Assembly (NCBI RefSeq): GCF_023221595.1 | Contig: NZ_CP096563.1 | Span: 6,009,001 to 6,073,000 of the forward strand | Direction of reading: 5' to 3' | DNA from: Rhodococcus qingshengii JCM 15477 | GTDB taxonomy: Bacteria; Actinomycetota; Actinomycetes; Mycobacteriales; Mycobacteriaceae | DNA: 64,000 nt | Shown here: piece by piece, positions 31,666 to 40,633 of the stretch | How the letters are laid out: each line of letters begins with the position of its first letter | Position numbering within the stretch: the first letter of the stretch is position 1 | Translations under genes and position numbers: made by a program | Notes under the pieces: model-generated | What the model was told of the DNA's origin: nothing | What the model saw: only the letters and a program-made list of their open reading frames with translations | The model's database searches: none

Positions 31666-32940
31666 CTACCGATCCGGCAGCAGCGCATCGGCTTTCGCGA
31701 CCAGCACAGCGCGCTCACGCTCGTTCCCGGCCAGCCGAGCCGCTTCGAGGAGTTCGGTTCTAGCCTCCTCGGATCGGCCGAGCTGACTGAGCAACTCCCC
31801 CCGAACGCTGGGAAGCAGGTGGTAGTCGGCCAGTTCACCTGAAGCGACAAGCTTGTCGACGAATTCGAGCGCAGGGCCAGGACCGTATGCCATGGATACC
31901 GCCGCCGCATGATTGAGGTCGACCACAGGCGATGGCGTCAGTTGCGCCAGAGCCTCGTAGAGGATGACTATCTTCTTCCAATCAGTGTCTTCGAAAGTTG
32001 CTGCTCGCGCATGACATTCGGCAATCGCCGCCTGCAGGCCGTACGGGCCTCGTCCACGCCCGACGGCGTCAGCTCGTTCCAGCGCGGCAAGCCCACGCGA
32101 GATCTGTAGGCGATCCCACCTCGTCCGATCCTGGTCAGCCAGCAGGATGGGTTCACCGGTCGAGGTTGTCCGAGCGCCGAATCTCGAGGCTGTCAGCTCC
32201 ATCAAAGCGACAAGGCCGTGTACCTCGGACTCCCTGGGGACCAATTCGGCGAGTATTCGCGCGAGCCGCAGAGCCTCAGCACTGAGCTCCGCCCGCATCC
32301 ACTCGTCCCCGGAACTGGCTGCATAGCCTTCGTTGAACACCAGGTACAGCACTCCGAGGACCGCGCTCAATCTGCTCGAAAACTCTTCTCGCCCTGGAAC
32401 TTCGAAAACCGCTTTCGAGGCGGTCAGCGCCTTCTTCGCGCGGACTATCCGCTGCTGCACCGTCGCCGTCGGTGTGAGGAACGCTTTCGCAATCTCTTCC
32501 GTGGTCAAACCGCCCACCACCCGAAGCGTCAACGCCACCTGCGCTTTTCGATTCAACACGGGATGGCAGGCGATGAACATCAGGCGAAGGACATCGTCGT
32601 CGATGCGGTCCGGATCCCAGCTGACGTCGTCGAAATGTGAAGCGTCGTTCTCGAGTTCACGCGCAAAGTGGGCGTAGCGCTCGTCCAACCTCTCACGTCG
32701 TCGCCACCCGTCGATCGCTCGTCGTGTCGCCACAGATGTCAGCCAGGCAGCGGGGTTTCTCGGAACCCCCGTCGCGGGCCACTGCTCGACGGCTTCGAGC
32801 AGAGCCTGCGCGGCCAGATCCTCGGCGAGATCAAGATCTCCGACGGTGCGAGTCAACGTGGCGACAATCTTCGCGGATTCGATACGCCAGACCGCGTCGA
32901 CAGCCTTTCTCGTTTCTTCTCGCACCGCCTCGTCGGTCAT
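31666..32940 (-). CDS. RNA polymerase sigma factor, ECF42-type with C-terminal TPR domain
   Basis: 424 residues. Region 2 around 20-90 (AQALLEAVEQWPATGVPRNPAAWLTSVATRRAIDGWRR) and region 4 HTH around 135-175 (LTTEEIAKAFLTPTATVQQRIVRAKKAL). The ~200-residue helical C-terminal extension (SRLSAVLGVLYLVFNEGY...) is the ECF42 hallmark. Such sigmas are usually without an anti-sigma and are paired with a YCII/DGPF protein; here that gene is immediately upstream, 3 bases away. Proposed role: stress-linked transcription whose activity is gated by the C-terminal domain (family knowledge). Confidence 0.9.
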   Translation of the reverse strand: MTDEAVREETRKAVDAVWRIESAKIVATLTRTVGDLDLAEDLAAQALLEAVEQWPATGVPRNPAAWLTSVATRRAIDGWRRRERLDERYAHFARELENDASHFDDVSWDPDRIDDDVLRLMFIACHPVLNRKAQVALTLRVVGGLTTEEIAKAFLTPTATVQQRIVRAKKALTASKAVFEVPGREEFSSRLSAVLGVLYLVFNEGYAASSGDEWMRAELSAEALRLARILAELVPRESEVHGLVALMELTASRFGARTTSTGEPILLADQDRTRWDRLQISRGLAALERADAVGRGRGPYGLQAAIAECHARAATFEDTDWKKIVILYEALAQLTPSPVVDLNHAAAVSMAYGPGPALEFVDKLVASGELADYHLLPSVRGELLSQLGRSEEARTELLEAARLAGNERERAVLVAKADALLPDR

Positions 32941-32943
32941 GGT

Positions 32944-33372
32944 TCAGCCTGCGACCGGACGATCGGTACCGAGCTCTTCACGCCAGCCGGCCTCTTTCTG
33001 GATGTACTCGTTGTCCTGATCGAAGTCCGACATCTCGCTCACGCGGCGTACCTCGAGCTTGCTTCCCGGCCCGAGCGGGCAGCGCTTCGCCCATTCCAAG
33101 GCTTCGTCTTTGGTCGACGTCTGAATGATCCAGAATCCCGAGAACAACTCCTTCGTCTCCCCGTACGGGCCGTCGGAGACCAGCGGAGGATCGGACTCGA
33201 AATCGACGATGAATCCCTCCTCCATCGCCAGTCCCTCACCGGCCAGCAAGACACCTGCCTTGATCAGGGACTCGTTGTACTGCCCCATCGCGGCGATGAT
33301 CTCGTCGAAGTCCATGTCTTTGGATGCTTCGATGGCCTCATCGGTGGAACGCATGATCAGCATGTACTTCAT
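32944..33372 (-). CDS. YCII-domain / DGPF protein, ECF42 partner
   Basis: 142 residues. YCII fold with the DGPF signature in variant form (VSDGPYGETKELFSGFW around 85-100). ATG at 33372 follows AAGGAG seven bases upstream. It is the first gene of a two-gene unit with the ECF42-type sigma factor, separated by three bases. DGPF proteins are the main conserved neighbours of ECF42 and may be their target or modulator. No membrane segment. Confidence 0.9.
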   Translation of the reverse strand: MKYMLIMRSTDEAIEASKDMDFDEIIAAMGQYNESLIKAGVLLAGEGLAMEEGFIVDFESDPPLVSDGPYGETKELFSGFWIIQTSTKDEALEWAKRCPLGPGSKLEVRRVSEMSDFDQDNEYIQKEAGWREELGTDRPVAG

Positions 33373-33533
33373 GAGAATCTCCTTCGTTCGTGGACCGCTC
33401 TGTTCGATCCCTCTGCTTACACGTCGAACGGCGCACTCACCGATCGACAAACTTCCGCAACAATTTTTCCGAGTACATAACCGCCGGTCGCGATACGCTG
33501 CCCACGGTATCGGCGGACGAGCCGTCGGGCCGG

Positions 33534-34127
33534 TCAGAAGTCGAGAAATCCCGGTACAACTTCGCGAACGAGCCCGGTCGCGTCAGAGCTCCCGTAGAAA
33601 TACACCGACCCGTAACCGAATAGGTACTCCTCTACGAAATCGGGGTGGGACTCGGCAACCACCGGCCACCCCTCTTCGTTGATCTGGAACAGGAAGCTGT
33701 GTCCATCCGCCTCAACGGCATCGGCGTAGGACGGTTCGTTCTGAATGAGCACCGGTTGCGGAGCTATCAACACCAACGGCATCACCTCGTCGTCCGATGG
33801 AATCCTGATCAACGCCGCGCTGCCAAGGCCCGCATGGCTGCCCGCCGATTCCGCACTTCGTGACGACGGCAAGTGCAGGACTGCCCTAACCCCGATGTCC
33901 GGGTATTCGAGGTCGTCATCGCCGATGGAGAAACCTCGACGGATGAAGATCGAAAGCTCTCGCACGCCGAGCCACGGCGCCGTGTGTGCCTCGAGCGTCA
34001 GAAGGTACTCGTGCGACCGCAGAATCGCCTGACCAGCGAAAACCTGCGGAGGTCGTCCACCAATCCGTGCCCCACTATTCGAATCGCTCGAACCCACCCC
34101 GAGATGTACCCTGTCCACCGGCGTCAT
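33534..34127 (-). CDS. Conserved hypothetical protein, 197 aa
   Basis: Soluble protein with no signal or membrane segments. Motifs RIGGRPP, PLVLIAPQPVLIQNEPSYA, FLFQINEEGWP and YLFGYGSVYFYGS recall the DUF1963/YwqG type of immunity or defence-adjacent protein, but similarity is weak. Start ATG at 34127; no strong ribosome site. Stands alone, divergent from the HSL-type esterase. Function not assigned. Confidence 0.6.
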   Translation of the reverse strand: MTPVDRVHLGVGSSDSNSGARIGGRPPQVFAGQAILRSHEYLLTLEAHTAPWLGVRELSIFIRRGFSIGDDDLEYPDIGVRAVLHLPSSRSAESAGSHAGLGSAALIRIPSDDEVMPLVLIAPQPVLIQNEPSYADAVEADGHSFLFQINEEGWPVVAESHPDFVEEYLFGYGSVYFYGSSDATGLVREVVPGFLDF

Positions 34128-34220
34128 CCTAGGGAGATCCGACGGGTGTCGGAGGGAGACTCTCCGATTTCCTACAAGCCGCTGGTGACGTAGGACACAA
34201 TCAGGCTCGATGATGGGTGC

Positions 34221-35192
34221 ATGACAACATTCCCGACTCTCGACCCCGAACTCGCCGCGGCACTCACCATGCTCCCGAAGGTGGACTTCGCTGACCTCCG
34301 CAACGCACGGGCCACCTACGACGCTCTGGTCGGCACCATGTTGGCCGACCTGTCATTCGACGGAGTCTCGCTTCGTGAACTGTCGGCACCCGGCCTGGAC
34401 GGCGATCCGGAGGTCACGATTCGTTTCTTCACCCCGGACAACACTGCCGGCCCTGTCCCCGTTCTGCTCTGGATCCATGGCGGCGGATTCGCAATCGGCA
34501 CCGCAGAATCCAGCGATCCATTTTGCGTCGAGGTGGCGCGGGAACTCGGATTCGCCGTTGCGAACGTGGAGTACCGCCTCGCCCCCGAAACCCCCTTCCC
34601 CGGCCCCGTCGACGACTGCTACGCCGCACTCCTCTACATCCACGCCCATGCCGAGGAGCTGGGGGTCGATCCACGCCGCATCGCAGTGGGAGGGCAGAGC
34701 GCAGGCGGTGGACTGGCCGCAGGCACTGTCCTCAAAGCCCGTGACGAGGGCGTTGTGCCCGTGGCCTTCCAATTCCTCGAAATCCCTGAACTCGACGACC
34801 GCCTGGCGACGGTCTCGATGACGAACTTCGTCGACACCCCCTTGTGGCACCGCCCTAACGCCATCCTGTCGTGGAAGTACTATCTCGGCGAGTCGTATTC
34901 CGGTCCCGAAGATCCTGACGTGTCCATTTACGCTGCGCCGTCCCGGGCTACCGACCTCACCGGCCTGCCGCCGACCTACCTGTCCACCATGGAACTCGAC
35001 CCGCTCCGCGACGAAGGAATCGAATACGCCCTTCGGCTGCTGCAAGCGGGAGTCAGCGTCGAATTGCACTCCTTCCCCGGAACCTTTCACGGGTCGGCAC
35101 TGGTCGCGACCGCCGCGGTCAGCGAAAGAGGTGCCGCCGAAGCCCTCACTGCGCTCAGGAGAGGGTTGCGTTCGCTCTCGCCGGTCTCGTAG
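34221..35192 (+). CDS. HSL-type alpha/beta hydrolase (Abhydrolase_3)
   Basis: 323 residues, no signal. Oxyanion motif WIHGGGFAIG, nucleophile elbow GGQSAGGGLAAG, acid and His in TMELDPLRDEG and PGTFHGSAL. Members are esterases or lipase-like enzymes of hormone-sensitive lipase family, often hydrolysing short-chain esters. ATG at 34221 has a poor ribosome site (GATGGGTGC). A PucR-type regulator starts 9 bases after it, so they are probably one operon. Confidence 0.92.
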   Translation: MTTFPTLDPELAAALTMLPKVDFADLRNARATYDALVGTMLADLSFDGVSLRELSAPGLDGDPEVTIRFFTPDNTAGPVPVLLWIHGGGFAIGTAESSDPFCVEVARELGFAVANVEYRLAPETPFPGPVDDCYAALLYIHAHAEELGVDPRRIAVGGQSAGGGLAAGTVLKARDEGVVPVAFQFLEIPELDDRLATVSMTNFVDTPLWHRPNAILSWKYYLGESYSGPEDPDVSIYAAPSRATDLTGLPPTYLSTMELDPLRDEGIEYALRLLQAGVSVELHSFPGTFHGSALVATAAVSERGAAEALTALRRGLRSLSPVS

Positions 35193-35201
35193 CGTTGCGA
35201 G

Positions 35202-36281
35202 ATGCAAGGACTGATGTACCGGCTTGCCGAGCTCGATGCAGACTCGGCAGGCCTGGTACGTGTCATCGATTACTTCGACGCCCTCGTGCGGCACGGCTCC
35301 GACACCGCGTCTTTGCTTCGTGCGAGCGCGCAGTTGGCGGACTGCGTCGTGGGTATCGAGATCGTCGAGCGCGGCAGAAGCAAGAAGAATTTGCGCCGTT
35401 GCGATCCGCGCGGCCGATGGTCACCCGATCCTCAGCTCCCACCGAGCATGACCAGAAACATTGCCGTAGACGACGAGGTTCTCGGAACGGTATGGATCGA
35501 ACGACCCGGGGCCAGCTTGCCACTCGACGAAATGCTCGTCGACCGGATGGCCCTGACCGCAGCGATAATTCTGCAACCGCGACGCCTGCCTACCGAAGCC
35601 GAGCACACTCGAAATCTGTTGTTCCCGATGGATGAACTCGCGGTGCTCACCTCCTGCGCCGGTCTCGGTATCGAACCCCATACCCCAGTCCGTGTAATGG
35701 CAACCAAGGCAGTCTCAGGCACGACCGAAGGTGCTGCACACCTTGTCATTTCGCCAGATTACAAACCTGGCAAAGCCGTTGGGATAGACGCTGACGGCGA
35801 GTATCTGAATCTCGTGGCGGGTTCGTTCGCACCGACACCCGAGCTGACCGAGGCCGCACTGTCGTCATCCGTACGCGCCGGAATATCTTTGACTGCTTCC
35901 GCTTCCGAAGTGAATACAATACTCGGCACTGCACGATTCGCTCGCGCACAGGCGTCGGCAACAACACCGATCGTGAACGCCGACGATCTCGGCGCCCTCA
36001 ACCTCTTGGCGCCGGGACCACACATCGATCACTCGCGAATACCGGATCTGGTTCGTGCCGAAGAGATCGGCGACACCAAACAGGGGTTGGAACTACTCGA
36101 AACCTTGAGGTCATACCTGCAGTCCGGAACCTTGAGGGCCGCAGCAGATTCCATGCATCTTCACCACAGCAGCGTCGCGCACCGATTGGCGAAACTGTCC
36201 CAGCACGTCGGATTCCACGTCGATTCCATCGAGAACCGAGCACGCGCAACGGCCATGATGCTGGTCCTCGATGGCGGATAG
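35202..36281 (+). CDS. PucR-type helix-turn-helix regulator
   Basis: 359 residues. The N-terminal ~270 residues are sensory, without a motif I recognise (some hydrophobic GAF-like stretches). The C-terminal HTH_30 (about 300-350) reads LLETLRSYLQSGTLRAAADSMHLHHSSVAHRLAKLSQHVGF, best seen as helix ETLRSYLQSG, helix TLRAAADSMHLHH and recognition helix SSVAHRLAKLS. Such proteins activate or repress neighbouring catabolic genes. Only 9 bases after the HSL esterase, which is the likely target. Convergent with the LysR gene. Confidence 0.82.
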   Translation: MQGLMYRLAELDADSAGLVRVIDYFDALVRHGSDTASLLRASAQLADCVVGIEIVERGRSKKNLRRCDPRGRWSPDPQLPPSMTRNIAVDDEVLGTVWIERPGASLPLDEMLVDRMALTAAIILQPRRLPTEAEHTRNLLFPMDELAVLTSCAGLGIEPHTPVRVMATKAVSGTTEGAAHLVISPDYKPGKAVGIDADGEYLNLVAGSFAPTPELTEAALSSSVRAGISLTASASEVNTILGTARFARAQASATTPIVNADDLGALNLLAPGPHIDHSRIPDLVRAEEIGDTKQGLELLETLRSYLQSGTLRAAADSMHLHHSSVAHRLAKLSQHVGFHVDSIENRARATAMMLVLDGG

Positions 36282-36303
36282 GACCCACCGCGCATCACAG
36301 GTA

Positions 36304-37203
36304 CTACGCAGTGGTTGACGATCTTTCGCGTTCAGCGAGCGCAACAAACGGCGCAAGCGCCGGATTCGGATTATCCGGCCGGTAGGTCACTGCCACGTCG
36401 AGGGTTGGTTGCTCACCGGCGATCTCACATAGATGGACACCCGGGATGCGGAGCATCCGCGCTCTGCCCTGGGGGATCGGCGCAATACCCACCCCGTCCG
36501 AGACGGCATGCAGCACCTGCTCGTCGTCGGCCTCGAATCGAACGATGCTGGGCGCCCCGTTTGGCCAAAGTTGTTCGAGCGTACGCAAATACATCCCCGG
36601 GGCGTTGGCCTCCGGCCAGAACACAACGGGGACGTCCACCAGATCTCCGAGTTCGAGCGTCGCTCGATCTCCGAACGGATGATCGACGGGCACAGCGACC
36701 AGGATAGGTTCGGTGTCGAGGACGATCAGGGGAAGTTCTCGATCGTCTTCATCGAGCGGCGGGCGAACAACCGCGATGTCGACGGCTCCGGTTCGGACGA
36801 GGTCGACAGTCTGCGCCGAAGTGCCACGATGAACGACAACTTCGACGCCCGGGTAGAGCCTTCGATAGGTGCTGACCAGATCCGCGACTGCTCCGCCCGC
36901 CCACGAACGGGTGTACGCGATGCGCAGTTCTCCGTCCACACCGCGCGCGGCCAACCGAATTCGTTCGACAGCCCGGTCCGCACACCCGATCAAAAAGCGC
37001 GCCTCTCGTACCGCCACCTTGCCGGCTTCCGTGAAGGTGAACTGCGGACCCCGACGATCCACCAGCGGAACTCCGAGTTCGCGCTCGAGAACCTTGATCT
37101 GTTGACTGAGGGCCGATTGCGCGACGTGGACGTTCGCAGCGGCTCGAGTGAAGCTCCCATGATCCGACAGAGCGATCAGATAACGGGCACGCTGCAGGTT
37201 CAT
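36304..37203 (-). CDS. LysR-family regulator
   Basis: 299 residues. LysR wHTH at 1-60: LQRARYLIALSDHGSFTRAAANVHVAQSALSQQIKVLERELG contains FTRAAANVHVAQSALSQ, the typical helix pair; the rest is the periplasmic-binding-like effector domain (VVHRGTSAQTVDLVRTGAVDIA). Start ATG 37203, where the LysR N-terminus begins. It is divergent from the FAD oxidase/phosphatase/winged-helix unit with ~140 bases between, the classic layout for a LysR activator. No clear T-N11-A box is obvious. Confidence 0.92.
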   Translation of the reverse strand: MNLQRARYLIALSDHGSFTRAAANVHVAQSALSQQIKVLERELGVPLVDRRGPQFTFTEAGKVAVREARFLIGCADRAVERIRLAARGVDGELRIAYTRSWAGGAVADLVSTYRRLYPGVEVVVHRGTSAQTVDLVRTGAVDIAVVRPPLDEDDRELPLIVLDTEPILVAVPVDHPFGDRATLELGDLVDVPVVFWPEANAPGMYLRTLEQLWPNGAPSIVRFEADDEQVLHAVSDGVGIAPIPQGRARMLRIPGVHLCEIAGEQPTLDVAVTYRPDNPNPALAPFVALAERERSSTTA

Positions 37204-37343
37204 ACGGCGATTATAAGAAAAACAGATGGTGGTGTCACTACTTGGTCTTGGACACGGCGTCACCTGAGGTCGGAGGATCGAGTTCACGTTGATCCACCGT
37301 CTGTCTCCCGAAAATTGTCACCCGAACGATCACAAGGTTGCAC

Positions 37344-38750
37344 ATGAATCCCCGAGCACTCACTGAACCTGCAACAGACGCGAGGCTTATCGACGCCCTC
37401 GCAGAGATCGTCGGCCACACGCATGTGCTTACCGATCCCGAACTGATCGAGGGCTACACACGTGACTGGACGGGACGTTGGATCGGCGACGCGATCGCGG
37501 TCATCCGCCCCGGCAACACCTCCGAAGTGTCTGCGGTTCTTCGAGCATGCTTCGACGCGGGGGTTCCCGTCACACCGCAAGGCGGCAACACCGGACTGGT
37601 CGGTGGTGGAATCGCCTCGACTGGGTCCGTGGTGCTGAGTACCAGACGTCTGGAGACGATCGAAGCCGTCGACCCCATCGGTCGGACAATCGCAGCCGGC
37701 GCCGGCGTGACCGTTGCTCGCGCCGACCTGGCGGCATCGGCACACGGTCTCCGCTTCGGAATCGATTTGGCATCAAAGGAATCCGCGACACTCGGCGGCA
37801 TCGTCGCAACCAACGCCGGTGGGACGCGCATGGTCCGATACGGAAATACACGCGCACAGATACTCGGTATCGAAGCCGTGCTCGCGGACGGTTCGGTACT
37901 GAGTAGATGGACTCCACTCGTCAAAGACAATGTCGGATACGACATTCCAGGACTTCTCGCCGGAAGTGAGGGAACGCTCGCAGTCATCACCAAGGTCCTG
38001 ATGAAGCTGGTCACCCCGGCGACCGACACCCAGGTCGTGCTCGCGGGTGTACGCGACGTCGATCAAGCGCTACTTTTGTGTAATCGCGTGCGTCAGAGCG
38101 GATTGACCGTCGAAGCCGCCGAGATCATGACCGACGACGGCATCTCCCTCGTCTGCGCACACACCGATGCCCGTCGCCCGTTCGGCACCCCTTCACCGAT
38201 GTACACACTCATCGAGGTGTCATCACCGCGCGAAACGGAAGAGTCGCTCCTCGAAGTACTCTCCGACTCTGCCGACCTCATCGAGGACGCGACGGTCGAG
38301 CCTGGGCCGGCTCGAAAACTGTGGACTCTGCGGGAAAGCCATACCGAAAGCATCAGCGCGTCGTCGACGACGCCGGTAGTCAAGCTCGACATCTCCGTCC
38401 CCTTGTCCGTGATGGGAATGTTCATCGACAACCTCCGAGAAAGCCTGGCACAACGATTCCCCCTCGTGCGGCCAATCCTGTTCGGGCACTTCGCCGACGG
38501 AAACATTCATGTGAACCTTCTGGATGCCGAGCCGAGGGTCGCACACGAACTGACCGATATGGTGTTCCGACTCGTCGCCGCCCACCATGGAAGCATCAGC
38601 GCCGAGCACGGGATAGGCCGCGCGAAGTCGCCGTGGATATCGCTGGGGCGCACTGAAACCGACATCGCCGCAATGCAGTTGATCAAATCGTCCTGGGATC
38701 CCCGTGGAATCCTCAACCCTGGAATACTGTTGCCGGAAAAAGTCGGGTAA
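37344..38750 (+). CDS. FAD-linked 2-hydroxyacid oxidase/dehydrogenase (GlcD/D2HGDH family)
   Basis: 468 residues. FAD-binding PCMH domain: PVTPQGGNTGLVGGG, STRRLETIEAVDP, FGIDLASKESATLGG, GNTRAQILGIE; C-terminal FAD-linked oxidase domain with metal/substrate residues GHFADGNIHVN and SAEHGIGRAK. This pattern fits D-2-hydroxyglutarate or D-lactate/glycolate dehydrogenases using electron acceptors. ATG at 37344 has AAGG six bases upstream and is preferred over an upstream in-frame TTG. First gene of a three-gene run and divergent from a LysR regulator. Confidence 0.88.
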   Translation: MNPRALTEPATDARLIDALAEIVGHTHVLTDPELIEGYTRDWTGRWIGDAIAVIRPGNTSEVSAVLRACFDAGVPVTPQGGNTGLVGGGIASTGSVVLSTRRLETIEAVDPIGRTIAAGAGVTVARADLAASAHGLRFGIDLASKESATLGGIVATNAGGTRMVRYGNTRAQILGIEAVLADGSVLSRWTPLVKDNVGYDIPGLLAGSEGTLAVITKVLMKLVTPATDTQVVLAGVRDVDQALLLCNRVRQSGLTVEAAEIMTDDGISLVCAHTDARRPFGTPSPMYTLIEVSSPRETEESLLEVLSDSADLIEDATVEPGPARKLWTLRESHTESISASSTTPVVKLDISVPLSVMGMFIDNLRESLAQRFPLVRPILFGHFADGNIHVNLLDAEPRVAHELTDMVFRLVAAHHGSISAEHGIGRAKSPWISLGRTETDIAAMQLIKSSWDPRGILNPGILLPEKVG

Positions 38751-38764
38751 GCAAAAGGGGTCTC

Positions 38765-39316
38765 ATGCAGGATCTTTACGTCGTCACTCATCCTCATGCC
38801 GAACACACAGCGCAGGACGTAGTCGGCGGTTGGCACAATTCGGTTCTCACCCCCGCTGGTCGGCGCGATGCAGGTTTGATCGCCGAAGCACTGAAACGAC
38901 GACGCACCGGAACTTCGCGCCCGGTCCGCATCACCTCGTCCGACCTCGAACGGTGCACCGAGACATCCACGATCATCGCCCGGACACTCGATGCTCCGGC
39001 GACAACAGACACTCGATTGCGCGAAATCAGCTTCGGAGAAGCCGAAGGACGCCCGAACTCGTGGCTGGCCCAGCGGCAGGTCCCGGCCCCTGACAACAAC
39101 CGCCTCGATCACGATCACATCGTCGTAACCCACGGCTTTGCACACACATTCGTCGTCTCCGCCTGGCTACAGATTCCCGTCGAAGCCGCAGGATTTGCGA
39201 CCTTCGCGACCACCCCGGGTGCAATCACACATCTCCGACACGACGACTACTGGCGCAACCGAACCCTCGTGCAACTAGCTGATACGACGCACCTGGACTG
39301 TGGCACGATGGCCTGA
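38765..39316 (+). CDS. Histidine phosphatase superfamily protein
   Basis: 183 residues. The catalytic signature is a THP variant, LYVVTHPHAEHTA, instead of RHG; the second His is in VVTHGFAH. GGWHNSVLTPAGRRDA and TSSDLERCTETSTIIA fit phosphoglycerate-mutase-like phosphatases. The THP branch is known in actinobacteria. Substrate unknown, probably a phosphometabolite. 14 bases after the FAD oxidase and overlapping the next gene by one base. Confidence 0.88.
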   Translation: MQDLYVVTHPHAEHTAQDVVGGWHNSVLTPAGRRDAGLIAEALKRRRTGTSRPVRITSSDLERCTETSTIIARTLDAPATTDTRLREISFGEAEGRPNSWLAQRQVPAPDNNRLDHDHIVVTHGFAHTFVVSAWLQIPVEAAGFATFATTPGAITHLRHDDYWRNRTLVQLADTTHLDCGTMA

Positions 39317-40500
39317 TGCGCCATGTCTCCGACGACGAACGCCGTGCTCGCATAGGAGTACGTCATGCGCTGGAGCCAATGTTTCACGTCGATTCGCCGG
39401 AAGCTGCCACGCGGGCGATGACGGTACTGCACGCCACCGAGTCAGCGACGGTCTATCTGTCTTGCTGGGCGAGGGTTCGGTCCGTGGACGCCGCCGATGT
39501 CGACCGCGCCCTGTACGACCAACGCAGTCTCGTGAAGCAATTGGCAATGCGCCGCACACTCTTCACCTTTCCCCGCGACTTGCTGCCGGCCGCGTGGTCG
39601 AGTGCGTCCGCCCGCGTCGCGAACACCGAGCGGGCACGAATGGCCAAGGATGTCGTCAAGGCCGGACTCGCCGTCGACGGCAACGACTGGCTCGATCGCG
39701 CACGGACGGAAGTGCTGAAGTTGCTCACCGATAGGCCTGAAGGGCTTTCAGCGGTAGAGATTCGTCAGGCCGTGCCGATGACAGACGTCAAGGTCGAGGG
39801 TTCGGCAGGTGAAATCTGGTCGGCACCCAGGGTTCTCACGCATCTCGGGGCGACCGCAGACATCATGCGCGGCACCAACACCGCCCGCTTCCCCGTCTCA
39901 CGCCCACTGTGGACTCTCACTCGACACTGGCTCGACGACGCCCCCGTCGATCTCGAATCTGCAGACGGCTATCGAGAAATAGTCCGCCGTTGGCTCTACA
40001 CCTTCGGACCGGGCACGGAAGACGACATCGTCTGGTGGCTGGGCTCGACGAAGACGGTCGTCCGGGCCGCCCTCGCCGAACTCGACGCCGTTGCAGTCTC
40101 ACTCGACGGAGGCGACACCGGCTGGTTGCTACCGGATGACGTCGCCACGGTGCCTGATCCAGGTCCTTGGGTGGCACTCCTACCGGTGCTCGACCCGACG
40201 ATCATGGGGTGGAAGAACCGTGACTTCTACCTCGGCCCGCACCGCAACCAACTCTTCGACACCCGCGGTAATGCCGGCACCACCGCTTGGGTCGACGGTC
40301 GCGTCGTGGGGTGCTGGATCCAAGATGAAACCGGTGTGGTTCACGTCCGATTGCTCGAGACCGTGTCAGCGTCTGCGCGACGTTCTCTCGATGCCGAGGC
40401 GGCGCGCCTCACCGAGTGGCTGGGCGGCGTCAGAATCGGCACGGGGTACGTCTCACAGGCTATGAAGCAGGCGGCTGAAATTGCTGGAGCCACGCCTTGA
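39316..40500 (+). CDS. Winged-helix DNA-binding domain protein (HTH_42, AlkX/AlkZ relative)
   Basis: 394 residues. The HTH_42 family (PF06224) includes DNA-glycosylase-like AlkZ/YcaQ proteins and the AlkX branch. Here the N-terminus has MTVLHATESATVYLSCWARVRS, lacking the QxQ motif of AlkZ glycosylases, and a central LSAVEIRQAV / FGPGTEDDIVWWLG region. ATG overlaps the previous stop (TGATG). Binds DNA, perhaps as a repair factor or regulator; catalysis not evident. Confidence 0.82.
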   Translation: MRHVSDDERRARIGVRHALEPMFHVDSPEAATRAMTVLHATESATVYLSCWARVRSVDAADVDRALYDQRSLVKQLAMRRTLFTFPRDLLPAAWSSASARVANTERARMAKDVVKAGLAVDGNDWLDRARTEVLKLLTDRPEGLSAVEIRQAVPMTDVKVEGSAGEIWSAPRVLTHLGATADIMRGTNTARFPVSRPLWTLTRHWLDDAPVDLESADGYREIVRRWLYTFGPGTEDDIVWWLGSTKTVVRAALAELDAVAVSLDGGDTGWLLPDDVATVPDPGPWVALLPVLDPTIMGWKNRDFYLGPHRNQLFDTRGNAGTTAWVDGRVVGCWIQDETGVVHVRLLETVSASARRSLDAEAARLTEWLGGVRIGTGYVSQAMKQAAEIAGATP

Positions 40501-40506
40501 CGATGT

Positions 40507-40531
40507 GACCAGAACGCTGTTCTAGCTGGTC
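40507..40531 (+). terminator. Rho-independent terminator (bulged hairpin)
   Basis: GACCAGAAC (40507-40515), GCT loop, GTTCT plus GGTC (40519-40523 and 40528-40531) with an AGCT bulge, followed by TTTCT. Located 6 bases after the winged-helix gene stop. Confidence 0.45.
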
Positions 40532-40573
40532 TTTCTGCTAACGCCATCCATGCGCGGCACGGCAACCATCGAC

Positions 40574-40599
40574 AAGTGTACGAAACGTACAGTACACTT
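40574..40599 (+). promoter_or_regulatory. Nested palindrome, candidate TetR operator of the aldehyde dehydrogenase operon
   Basis: Outer arms AAGTGTAC (40574-40581) and GTACACTT (40592-40599) are perfect 8-base complements; inside them TGTACGAAACGTACA (40577-40591) is a second, nested palindrome with AAA core. It lies 35-60 bases before the ALDH start, where a promoter is expected. A near copy, GTGTACGATACG, is in front of the TetR gene (43667-43681, reverse strand). Confidence 0.6.
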
Positions 40600-40633
40600 C
40601 GAACTTCACCGATTGACCGATCTAGGAGGATCC

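Noticed and set aside
37204..37343. LysR T-N11-A operator
   Set aside because: No convincing dyad with T-N11-A spacing was found between the divergent LysR and FAD oxidase genes.
38765..39316. Inactive phosphatase because RHG is THP
   Set aside because: The THP form is a known branch of actinobacterial histidine phosphatases and keeps the catalytic His and the second THG His.
39316..40500. AlkZ-type DNA glycosylase
   Set aside because: Family HTH_42 fits, but the QxQ catalytic motif of AlkZ/YcaQ is absent, so enzymatic activity is not claimed.
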